A stretch of 64,000 nucleotides of DNA from positions 10,044,001-10,108,000 of the forward strand of contig NC_051124.1 of the NCBI RefSeq assembly GCF_014839805.1. The letters run 5' to 3'. Origin of the DNA: Manduca sexta (lineage: Eukaryota; Arthropoda; Insecta; Lepidoptera; Sphingidae). The position numbers were made by a program, and so were the translations under genes. A model generated the notes under the pieces. It ran no database searches. It worked only from the letters and a program-made list of their open reading frames with translations, and was not told the origin of the DNA. Below are positions 36,901 through 43,502 of the stretch, in pieces (within the stretch, counting starts at the first letter, position 1; each line of letters begins with the position of its first letter).

Positions 36901-36991
36901 CGACGAGATGAGCGACATGACCCACTCGTCCAGTGACACGCTCGAGGAGTTGGATAACAACCACCACGATGACAGGCCGGCGGATACATGA
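11208..36991 (+). CDS. Nadk: NAD kinase (nine joined coding exons plus one alternative exon)
   Basis: Phosphorylates NAD+ to NADP+ with ATP; probably cytosolic, since I see no targeting peptide. Exons: 11208-11302, 19227-19310, 20773-20902, 28111-28305, 28680-28782, 29285-29482, 32022-32179, 34321-34403 (or 35409-35491), 36778-36991. All junctions are GT-AG and phases agree; the sum is 1260 nt, or 419 aa. The start ATG has an in-frame TAA six codons upstream. Family motifs: GGDG at residues 155-158, NE at 238-239, TPTGSTAY at 274-281, then the C-terminal beta domain ending [20 protein letters not shown] with an acidic, His-rich tail. The N-terminal RTRSLNAP matches the animal enzymes and includes a plausible basophilic phosphosite. 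Intron 1 (7.9 kb) and intron 3 (7.2 kb) are filled with mobile elements. Confidence 0.95.
14835..14893 (+). mobile_element. 3' end fragment of a non-LTR-type repeat
   Basis: Reads gaggcccatgtccagcagtg, then acaccctgcggctgatgatg, then an A-rich tail. This is the typical 3' terminus of lepidopteran LINE-derived and SINE elements. Only the tail is present. Confidence 0.5.
15643..15897 (-). mobile_element. tRNA-derived SINE, family B (best copy)
   Basis: On the minus strand it begins gcctcggtggcgtagttgta and has the B-box-like gggttcgaatcccgggtcgg. Then come a 'gatatttgggttttt' block, gcccgatatggcgatgg, ccctagttgcgcctctg and ataccccttcgggcataaaa. The tRNA-like head contains both pol III promoter boxes. 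It makes a 100-codon open frame on the plus strand that is not a gene. Confidence 0.8.
16329..16545 (+). mobile_element. 5'-truncated family A SINE with target-site duplication
   Basis: Begins inside the element (ttgtgaatttatcgttcgct) and keeps the body and the (att)n tail. It is flanked by a 14-bp duplication, tagtaatttaatat, at 16315-16328 and 16546-16559. Truncation at the 5' end with an intact 3' tail fits target-primed reverse transcription. Confidence 0.85.
17006..17342 (+). mobile_element. tRNA-derived SINE, family A (full length)
   Basis: Complete head (gcggcgatagcctagtcggg), B box, body and (att)n tail. A 9-bp direct repeat, caaaattca, flanks it at 16997-17005 and 17343-17351. Confidence 0.85.
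17763..18260 (-). mobile_element. Non-autonomous Helitron-like element (second subfamily)
   Basis: On the minus strand it starts TCTATACTTATAATAAATCT and ends in a GC-rich stem followed by CTAG, with host A before and T after, the expected Helitron target. The interior differs from the (TTTG)n subfamily; it carries a gtctgtctgtctgtataacc block. No Rep/helicase coding sequence. Confidence 0.6.
18560..18746 (-). mobile_element. Fragment of a dispersed repeat
   Basis: On the minus strand: tatatatataaaaatgaatt, gctgttcgttagtctcgc, aaaactcgagaacggctgaa, a block I recognise from small lepidopteran elements. A related but different copy lies at 45101-45394. Confidence 0.45.
19575..19835 (+). repeat. 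Dispersed repeat, copy 2 (mate at 1720-2010)
   Basis: Shares ordered blocks with 1720-2010, including cgtcgcagcg, aatatactcacgc, ctacaaaatgat and aaaatgact. It lies in NAD kinase intron 2. Class unknown. Confidence 0.5.
21671..22549 (-). mobile_element. Non-autonomous Helitron, (TTTG)n subfamily
   Basis: On the minus strand it begins TCTATACTTATTATATAAAG, then gctgaagagtttgtttgttt, with host A before. It ends with a GC-rich stem (cgggcggagccgcgggc), AAAAGCTAG, and host T after. The centre (about 22010-22500) holds about four ~117-bp tandem units (ggatagccctttgttcgtgg, ctatatatcatcacgctat, taggagcggagcagtaatgg). Termini and A/T target fit Helitrons; I believe this matches the Lep1 group described in moths. 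No coding capacity. Confidence 0.75.
24628..24765. mobile_element. MITE copy, inverted relative to 9047-9191
   Basis: Carries tcaaaaataaaccaatcag, tgacatgcttataaatta and aggtattttgattg-ttcat, the reverse complement (diverged) of the interior of 9047-9191. Terminal repeats are eroded. Confidence 0.5.
24825..25145 (-). mobile_element. Family A SINE, copy F (left edge of tandem duplication)
   Basis: Complete minus-strand copy, flanked by an 11-bp target-site duplication, attttgtatat, at 24814-24824 and 25146-25156. It lacks the diagnostic bases shared by the next two copies (gattagacc, gtagacatcgcacacc), so it is an independent insertion. Confidence 0.85.
25961..26287 (-). mobile_element. Family A SINE, copy G (chimeric)
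   Basis: Its left flank has the target-duplication half cattaattataa (25949-25960) that belongs to copy H. Its right flank has the half attttgtatat (26288-26298) that belongs to copy F. Internal diagnostic bases on its left match H, while the end at its right (ctatcgccgcttc) matches F. It is therefore a recombinant of F and H, not a separate insertion. Confidence 0.8.
27104..27428 (-). mobile_element. Family A SINE, copy H
   Basis: Full-length minus-strand copy with its own 12-bp target-site duplication, cattaattataa, at 27092-27103 and 27429-27440. It forms the right edge of the tandem duplication. Confidence 0.85.
27450..27770. other. GC-rich, G-run-rich block of unknown nature
   Basis: Stands out from its AT-rich surroundings, with gggaggggatagttgggagg and ggggggtggggggag. 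Read on the minus strand an open frame of 78 codons is present, but I recognise no protein. It may be a fragment of a non-LTR retrotransposon. Confidence 0.35.
27889..28040 (-). mobile_element. Degraded Helitron 3' end
   Basis: Contains tagcttttgccagcggtgtc, then aaagttttttcgggataaat and ttttcccgggataaaa, a diverged form of the 3' end seen in the intact Helitron copies. It lies just before NAD kinase exon 4. Confidence 0.4.
29005..29125 (+). mobile_element. Degraded Helitron-like fragment in NAD kinase intron 5
   Basis: Contains tgtctgtctgaacaataaac, tcaaaaaccattaagagga, aatttggtatgaagata and gccgcgagtcaaagctaa. These are the diverged 3' blocks of the Helitron family, ending in an agctaa remnant of AGCTAG. 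Confidence 0.4.
30796..31244 (-). mobile_element. Nested insertion inside the Helitron, probable truncated non-LTR element
   Basis: In uninterrupted copies gttatg runs straight into caacaataatg. Here gttatg is duplicated on both sides of a ~450-bp insert. Read on the minus strand the insert ends with an aaataaagattttttc motif and an A/T-rich tail, as expected for the 3' end of a LINE. It carries a (TG)n tract. Confidence 0.5.
30944..31001 (+). repeat. (TG)n microsatellite
   Basis: About 20 uninterrupted TG units, followed by variant tgtctg units. Lies within the nested insertion. Confidence 0.95.
31731..32021 (+). repeat. 31/35-bp minisatellite copying an NAD kinase 3' splice site
   Basis: The motif cag/GTCTAA occurs at 31735, 31770, 31801, 31832, 31867, 31898, 31929, 31960 and 31991, and the true exon begins cag/GTCTTATCG at 32022. 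Spacings are 35, 31, 31, 35, then 31 five times, so the real exon start is in register with the array. A typical unit reads gtctaatagcatttattctt, then ctcatctccag. Each unit supplies a pyrimidine tract and AG, nine decoy acceptors in all. Using any decoy one or two units away shifts the frame; three units away meets an in-frame TAA. Confidence 0.9.
32329..32697. repeat. Near-perfect 369-bp palindrome (fold-back element)
   Basis: Arms 32329-32508 and 32518-32697, 180 bp each, are reverse complements with one mismatch that I can see (32495/32531). The loop is 9 nt (32509-32517). The outer ends read ttTAAGGTGG and CCACCTTAaa, so TTAA sits at both ends, the target signature of piggyBac-type elements. 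No coding sequence. It lies in NAD kinase intron 7, so the pre-mRNA would fold into a long hairpin. Confidence 0.9.
32812..33053 (-). mobile_element. 5'-truncated Helitron fragment
   Basis: Minus-strand 3' end (GCGGGCAAAAGCTAG with host T) plus about 240 bp of the conserved 3' region, up to cgggattgttcctcttaaaa. The tandem units and the 5' end are missing. Confidence 0.7.
33088..33218. repeat. 131-bp palindromic MITE-like element
   Basis: Begins and ends with ttagccggctaa, itself a palindrome. The arms share atgacag-tacatgacat, cacgcgtgtcac and taaccttatta, with several mismatches. It is a second, older fold-back element in NAD kinase intron 7. Confidence 0.75.
33975..34060. repeat. Fragment shared with 50155-50240
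   Basis: Both places carry a diverged form of ccggcataattgtatcgact, then ggcgaggg or gacgagag, then catctctc. Probably pieces of one dispersed element; class unknown. Confidence 0.4.
34321..34403 (+). CDS. Nadk: NAD kinase alternative exon 8a
   Basis: 83 bp bounded by gttctag and gtacac. Encodes [18 protein letters not shown] plus nine residues to HGD, then AG, which joins the T of the last exon to make Ser. This version keeps residues typical of animal NAD kinases (SPxARN, WVSFDGR, HGDS), so it is the canonical form. It belongs to the C-terminal beta domain following the nucleotide-binding core. Confidence 0.9.
35409..35491 (+). CDS. Nadk: NAD kinase alternative exon 8b
   Basis: 83 bp bounded by gtttcag and gtaaca, with the same phases as exon 8a. 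Encodes [18 protein letters not shown] plus nine residues to PGD, then AG. It matches 8a at 14 of 27 residues, keeping ARN, VSFDGR and GD but losing the SPD and W positions. The better pyrimidine tract belongs to this exon. Because 83 is not a multiple of three, including both exons or neither would frameshift the last exon, so the pair must be used alternatively. The frame is clean, with no stop. What the change does to the enzyme is unknown. Confidence 0.85.
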
Positions 36992-38590
36992 CCGCAGTAA
37001 TAGCAGAAGTAGGGATGTGACGAACTGAGTCGTATCAATAGTTCTTTGTCAGTCAATGAGTTACGAACTATATTTTTATGTCGGACATTTTGTGGTTGTT
37101 AAATCATTTAATGTTAATTTAATTTCATATTGCTTTCGGGGCAGCAAGGTCAATAAATCTGAGACTCAAGCTCTGCTCAAAAAGTTCCAATATTTTTCTT
37201 ATGACAAATAAGTTTAAGGTTTAAATCTACATTCTCTAAAACAGACAAGAAATGAAACTGATTTCGTTTTGGTCTGCTATGGAAATATCAATATGTATGT
37301 GGGTTATAAATGTAAATTTATCTTTTCCAATATGGCTTAGGTGTTACATAACACTTAAGTAAACATTGATTTATCTCTAAGAGATTTTAAATAACATTCT
37401 ATCTGAATATTTGGGGGATGGTCTAAAATTCATAGACAAAAAATTTCACTTTTTCAATATTGATTATTTTTAATCAAAATGCTCAGTTACACAATGAAGA
37501 CTCCTGTGAAAGAGTAATACAAATTAAATATTGATCAAATCACGAATATAATCTCTAAAATGGCCGTAACATTTCTAATGAATTCTCTATACAACTTGAG
37601 TAGTTCTACTTAATTATTTGTATAGATATAAGCTGTATGTAATTGACAATACTTCATATACTTTTTCATAGGCCTGTCAGTTTTAGAAAATCAATTTTGT
37701 AAAGTTAGTGAGAGTTTGTAGAATAAGTCTTGTATTTTGTGTGTGGTTTCAGCTGATTTATATCCAGAGTTGTGATAAAATGTATTTTTATTTAACGAAA
37801 TAGGACCCCCCCACACAATATGGCTCAGTTAAGTAAACTTTGCATATAAGGCTACTTTTCGTCTGTGTTATTTAATGTTAGACAACGATAAGCGATCGTA
37901 ATGTATGATTTATATGTTGTGATCACATTTTTTTTTTCAATATAATTACATTCCCTTGGACAATAAAAAAATATGGTTTTGTTATGTCTTTCTTGGGTAT
38001 GTTCGGTTTACGTGTAGAGTTATTTATAATACATGTCTTATATTAAATTATCCATATTAAATTCAAAGATGTCGACAAAAATGAAAGGTAAAATTAATAA
38101 TTCGCGTCATAATAAAACATTATTTAGTTTCAATATTTTTGTCAAACCAAAGGACTTGATATTACACCAGATATTAAAATATATGTACAGTAACTGAAAG
38201 TTCTTGATATGTCAAATAAGTCATAGTTATTGCATATGACTACTTATTATGGAAAGAAGAAACAACCGTAAGGTGCTAACTGAAATGATTCAGTGCCAAT
38301 AATTTAAAATAAGCCTATTTTACCACTTGTGTTCAGTATGGAGCACAAATTATTTTTATTTCGTCAGTAGTTCGGAAAGACCGTTTGTTCGATGGAAACT
38401 TATGATTTATTCTCATCACAATGCTTTATTTGTACTAGACCCTCACATTTCCATGCATTTCAATCTTTGAAAGACTCAGTTTCAATGGTTAAAATGACAG
38501 CTTAGTAAAATAGTGATTTGTTAATATTGAATAAACTTTATTTGGTGTTTTGTCAAGAGAACATGATAATAAATGTATATACATTTTAAT
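36992..38590 (+). other. Nadk: Probable 3' UTR of the NAD kinase gene
   Basis: AT-rich sequence after the stop codon. Candidate AATAAA signals lie at about 37152, 37962-37967 and 38530-38535; which ones are used cannot be told from sequence. Confidence 0.5.
37962..37967 (+). terminator. Candidate poly(A) signal of the NAD kinase gene
   Basis: AATAAA in a U-rich context about 970 bases after the stop. Others at 37152 and 38530 are also possible. Confidence 0.45.
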
Positions 38591-38869
38591 ATAAATTATA
38601 CAAATTGGACCTTTGACTTGCTTGTTTTTTTTTTTAATCTCTATCTCACTACTAATATTTTTTTCATTATTATCATTATAAACCTTCTAAACATTCATAG
38701 TCTGTCATTATATTAATCATTCGTCGCTACGCCCTGTGCGCGAAGTTGTCGTTCAATCCAGTGATAGGTAATCAAGGGTACGAGGGAAAAAGCCTGGGCG
38801 TTCCACGAACCTTCCTGGGTGTGTAACACCATCAGTAGCGGTCTGAACCTATACAAAAACCTAGATGGG

Positions 38870-39065
38870 AGCAAAATAATGAATCCTTCCTAACCCAATT
38901 CCGGACCCCTTTTAAAATAGAAAAAACCCAATCAAAATTATTTTGGCTCGAGTCAGGATTTGGACCCAGAACCTCAGCGTGGCAGTCATACTCATGTCTC
39001 GTACCGTTTACCTAAGAGTAATTATACCTACCATGTTCAATAAAAACTACGCGACCGAGGCAGGA
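38870..39065 (-). mobile_element. Degraded family B SINE
   Basis: Minus strand: cctgcctcggtcgcgtagtt head, gaggttctgggtccaaatcc B-box region, then aatttt-gggttttttc. The 5' tRNA-like part is recognisable; the remainder is eroded. Confidence 0.5.
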
Positions 39066-39411
39066 AGAAAATCCCTATTAAACTATTTGGTAGGTAATAA
39101 GCTATTAGTTTGTGTACACATGTGGTGACCTAAAAAACGGTAATTGATTAGAGTCTCTCCTACGTTCAGAGGCCTGATGCAACCAATTTAATCTAACCTT
39201 ACGGTAACTACGCCCTATTTCAATATTTTGAATTAAATATATATAGGTGGGTTTATAAACGTATTCATCGTATGTTTCCGAACGGATATTGAATATGTTA
39301 TAAACTATTTTCGAACGAACAACAAAACGTCATTTTGACATAAACATAACCTCAAAAAATCTAGTATTTAAAAAACAATATTTATCACGAGCAGAGAAAC
39401 TCCTGTATAAA

Positions 39412-39900
39412 ATGTCCAAAATACCTATTTTATTAAATTACGTGTCTAAAAGGGGCATATCCCTTACAGCACCTAGAGAAGGTAAAAGAAATTTCCGAAA
39501 ATTCGTGATCCCAAACAAAAGAGGTTCGCGCATTCACAAAAACCAGCAGATATCCGAAAACAGACAACTTGAAGTCGACCACAGAGGAGTACGGGCAGTT
39601 GGCTACACGCTAGATGGCAAATTCGTTACTGTACCAGAAATGATACCGGAATTGATTGTGCCCGACCTAAAAGACTTCCGGTTGAAACCCTACGTCTCTT
39701 ACAAGTCGCCTGATGTGATTCAAAGCGAGTTCACGGCGCAACAACTCTTCGACGCAGTCTACAGTAAGAAGATTGTATTGGACTACAAAGCTGGCAAGCT
39801 TGATGCTGAAGGCAACTCTATAGAACCATCTGAAGAAGAAAAACTAAACCCTGATGAGGCTGTTGCTAAAGCGAAACGAACTGGATCCGATATATTTTAG
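39412..39900 (+). CDS. mRpL41: Mitochondrial large ribosomal subunit protein mL41 (MRPL41)
   Basis: Single-exon 162-aa protein of the mitochondrial ribosome large subunit. The N-terminus (SKIPILLNYVSKRGISLTA) is basic and hydroxylated like a mitochondrial import signal. The centre has RGVRAVGYTLDGKFVTVPEM and PDLKDFRLKPYVSYKSPD, the conserved MRPL41 core, followed by FTAQQLFDAVYSKKI and an acidic Lys-rich C-terminus. Length fits insect orthologues. An AATAAA lies about 40 bases after the stop. Being intronless and short is usual for this gene. It lies on the same strand as the NAD kinase gene, about 2.4 kb downstream. Confidence 0.9.
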   Translation: MSKIPILLNYVSKRGISLTAPREGKRNFRKFVIPNKRGSRIHKNQQISENRQLEVDHRGVRAVGYTLDGKFVTVPEMIPELIVPDLKDFRLKPYVSYKSPDVIQSEFTAQQLFDAVYSKKIVLDYKAGKLDAEGNSIEPSEEEKLNPDEAVAKAKRTGSDIF

Positions 39901-39941
39901 TAATTTTATGTTATTATAGAATAGTTCTTAATAGTTGTACA

Positions 39942-39947
39942 AATAAA
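39942..39947 (+). terminator. Poly(A) signal of mRpL41
   Basis: AATAAA 42 bases after the stop codon, followed by a T-rich tract. Confidence 0.7.
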
Positions 39948-40199
39948 GGGAATTTTCATTGTAACAATTAGTGTCATAAAAGCAAATGTGATATTTTTTT
40001 ATGGTATCACCATAAACCCCTTCAAAGCTATGTTGACAGCAATAGAAAGGATAGCATCAAAAAGATGTATCATATTCTGGACTATAACACTACTATAATG
40101 AGGCCATATAAAATGGTTTAATACATAATTAATAAATATTCATAATCCTTATGACTTAACAATAACCTTGAAAAATCAAAGTAAACATAACTGTATTAT

Positions 40200-40432
40200 G
40201 ATATCACAACTTTATCCCTGGAGGGGTAGGCAGAGGTGGTAACCAGGGCACCCACTATCAGACATATGTGTTTTGTCCCAGGATAGGAAGGTATTCTATC
40301 ACCATATTTTACGGGATAAATTTTATACTCCAGGCAGTCAACCCGATAATTTTTTGCCCACACCAGAATTTGAACCCAGAACCTCACAGCATTGTCAATA
40401 AAACTACACACCATTATACCGCTATATCACTG
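40200..40432 (-). mobile_element. Family B SINE (diverged)
   Basis: Minus strand: gaggttctgggttcaaattc B-box region, then gggttgactgcctgg, ccctggttaccacctctg and ctacccctccagggataaag, following the family order. Confidence 0.6.
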
Positions 40433-40794
40433 TTACACTCTAACTTAAACTTGAAAAAATATAACATTTCAAATTACATATAGTAATTCCTTTTGTTAAT
40501 ATGCAATGAAAGAGTTCAATAGATTTCAAATAGTAATTTAAACGTTTTTATGCTTATGGTTTTTTATACCATTATAACCAATGATCTAGTAATACAGTAA
40601 TTTTGAAATTTCTTGCACAAGCTCTTGTTTAATCTATCTAATATCTATTTAGTTTATTTTGTCTTATAACTCTATCTGTGATGTAGTGGGAATGGTAAGG
40701 GTGGCAAATAGTCTAAAATAAGAGTTAAAAAAAAATGTAGTAATTTCTAAATTGATTGCATTTGTACCAGTAGTTTGTAGAGGAGGGGCATAGC

Positions 40795-41446
40795 TAACGT
40801 GACCATTTATTTTTCGTCTCAAAACGGGACATCGGTTTATTTACGTCAAGTATAAAAACAAAAAACTATGATAAAAATGATTCGGGAAAATCGCGTTTTC
40901 CGGAACTATAAAGATAAAATTAAGAACAAAACCTGATCTAAATACAAAATTTTATACAAATACGTTCAGCTGTTTCTGCGTTTACTTCTGACAAACATAC
41001 AAATGTCTGACAAACATAAATAACATCCAAACCTTTTTATAAACTTTTGCATTTATAATATTATTAAAATAAGATATGATTATATTATTTAATAATTATA
41101 AATTTAAAATATTATATAATATGCTAATGTTAAGTTTTATTTATATTTGTCTGAAGAACAAATTTGTTTTATTACAGCAGGTTTTTTTTAATATATTGAC
41201 TTTAGTTATCCACATCGTTTTCAGAACTGGAATCTGTAACTGAGTTTTTTGAGATGTCCACATTTTATTCATTAGAGAAAAGATTCGTAGGCGTTATAGT
41301 CAAGTAGCAGCCCGGTCGACTCTTAAATTTTCGCACCGTTTCGAAAACGGGACAATTTTGTGTCCCCGAGTTTTTTGTGGGGACACCGGGACAGATTACG
41401 GAAAAACGGGACGGTCCCGTTCAAAACGGGACGTCTGGTCACGTTA
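40795..41446. mobile_element. Non-autonomous hAT-like DNA transposon (652 bp)
   Basis: Ends TAACGTGACCA and TGGTCACGTTA are terminal inverted repeats, with gggac/gtccc motifs just inside. An 8-bp target-site duplication, ggcatagc, flanks it at 40787-40794 and 41447-41454. Eight-bp duplications are typical of the hAT and P superfamilies. The interior has no transposase frame. Confidence 0.75.
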
Positions 41447-41629
41447 GGCATAGCATGTTTTTTGTTGTTTTAAAATGGGGCCTTTATTTTTGTTCCCTGC
41501 CATGAGCGGTAGAAACTCACACTATGTTACTGCACTGGATCTTGCTTACTCTAGCATTCATAACCGTAGTATGTTTTTAACAGAACAAATTATTTGTCAT
41601 CAACATTCTTCAATGATTCTTCCAATTCA

Positions 41630-41768
41630 AAACGAAGCATCAGACAAATGTTTGACTCCCGGCTGATATTGAGCCGAAAAACCCAATATTACTGCCCTAT
41701 CCGGTAGTTGAACCTGGGAACTTAGGTAGGAATACCTCGCACCCAAACAACTACGCCGCCGAGGCAAT
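41630..41768 (-). mobile_element. Family B SINE, 5' part
   Basis: Minus strand: attgcctcggcggcgtagtt head, a B-box-like gttcaactac, then gcagtaatattgggtttttc and ggctcaatatcagccgggag. The tRNA-like half is preserved and the distal half is lost or eroded. Confidence 0.6.
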
Positions 41769-42479
41769 AAGTAAATGTAAACATCTGAATTTTACCACCA
41801 ATTGCAACTGTTAGATTTGCCACTGTTGCAAAAGTATCCAGAGAATCAACGTGGCTGATCTTTATAACCATACAGGCCCGTTAATCAGTAATAGGTAAAT
41901 ATACGTGTTGCTGATTTGAATAGAATTATGTTACTGATCAGAGATCACAGGCCACAGTTTCTTATCTAAGAGCAGAGCGAAATATGCTAGTGGTCGGCTT
42001 TAAACAATATAAAGACAAGGCGTTACTGCACCAAACTTAATAAAATTTCCCAAACGAGAAAGCCTAAACTCTGCACGGAACTACTTCCTGATTTACGTCA
42101 TTCACAGCCCAGTTTCATTTTACTACATAAACTTTATAAAATCTTCAGCTGTTTGATAAGTACCTAAATCACAGTGCAAATACCTATCACCGACAAGTAG
42201 GTGGTTCTAAAATTATTACCAAGTAGGTACCTACGGAGTACCTACTCAGTGGGGAATAAATCAAGATAGATATAACTCATAACAATCCCTTATGCTCCTT
42301 TGCTAATGACCAATCGATACAGGAAGTCGATGCCTTTATCGACGTCTTTTCACGGCTGCTGTTTCCAGACATTCCGACTCTCAGAATTGAGTTAATCCTA
42401 AAGCGTTAATAGGTTTTCATAATTGTTGGCCGTCGTTAATCTCATTACAATGGTGCGTTTTAAGAAATCATTCAAATAG

Positions 42480-43060
42480 AAGAATACGGTCAGTTACAGC
42501 GATGGAAAAATTCCTTCAAGAGATGATGAGCTCATCATTAGATAATATTAAGCAGTCTCTCAGAAGTCCGGGTACCTCTATCAAGCAGACAACGGAATAA
42601 CTTTGGTGATCGGACGAGAACCGATATATTCAACGTGGTATGGACTTTGGCATCCCTTCACATGGTTCATAAGAATCGTGTGGACCGTTAGTGAACGAAA
42701 AACCTTATGCAGTCAAATAGAATTTCATAATTATTTGAGCTCTCTTCCTCCAGCTATAAAAAGCAATCCGTGGGAGGGAGGATTTCTGCTTTGTGAAACA
42801 ATACCAGACTTTTTTTTTTTTAAATCTGTTTTGCATTTTTACTGGCAGGAGATACACTGTCAATCCCTTGGGTTCAACTCAGTTGGGACATTTATATGAA
42901 TTTGTATTCAGGTTTTTCCGTTCGAGAAACACATTAGATTTGCTGAATTTTCTTGAATGGTTTTGTCTGGTACGGCTAAGTTCGCGGGCAATGTTGCGAT
43001 TAAAGGAGTTTGGAATCAGTAGTGCAATTTTGAGTTTGCCTTACAATTTCTAAATTTGAC
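42480..43060 (+). other. Unidentified region with overlapping open frames, possible gene or transposon relic
   Basis: Two overlapping open frames (42603-42899 and 42793-43053) straddle a run of T. Their peptides (for example WYGLWHPFTWFIRIVWTVSE and SQIEFHNYLSSLPPAIKSNP) look more protein-like than random AT-rich sequence. I recognise no family, and there are no convincing splice sites. It lies about 450 bp upstream of the branching enzyme gene. Confidence 0.25.
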
Positions 43061-43502
43061 AAAGCTTCAGATCCTCAATCTTAAATATTAAAAGGCTAAG
43101 CTTATCGACATAAAATTATTCATAATTAGCAACATAAACAAATGCATGTGCAAATTTATAGTTATCTACACGCAAACACCATTAGATAAATAATTTATGT
43201 AACTACAATCAAAGAATCTGCGCAGTTGGTATTTAGCACGAGAGCAAGTTGATTTGCAGTAGGTACAATAAACACATCTATTATCTCGAATACTCTCAAG
43301 TCCTAACCGATAAACGTTCACGACAATAACACGTAAATAATATTAACTAAGGAGATGACCCGTGGTTTATCTAAATTACACCTTACACAGTTCAAGATTA
43401 CATTCTAGCCTATTTATCGTTTAAACAGGAGTTATCATTTCGCGCCGTTGCGACACGCATGCGCATTTCAACTTGTTCCAATATTCTACTAAATAAATTA
43501 TT

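Noticed and set aside
36745..37056. 103-codon minus-strand frame
   Set aside because: Antisense of the last NAD kinase exon; the sense strand holds the conserved C-terminus.
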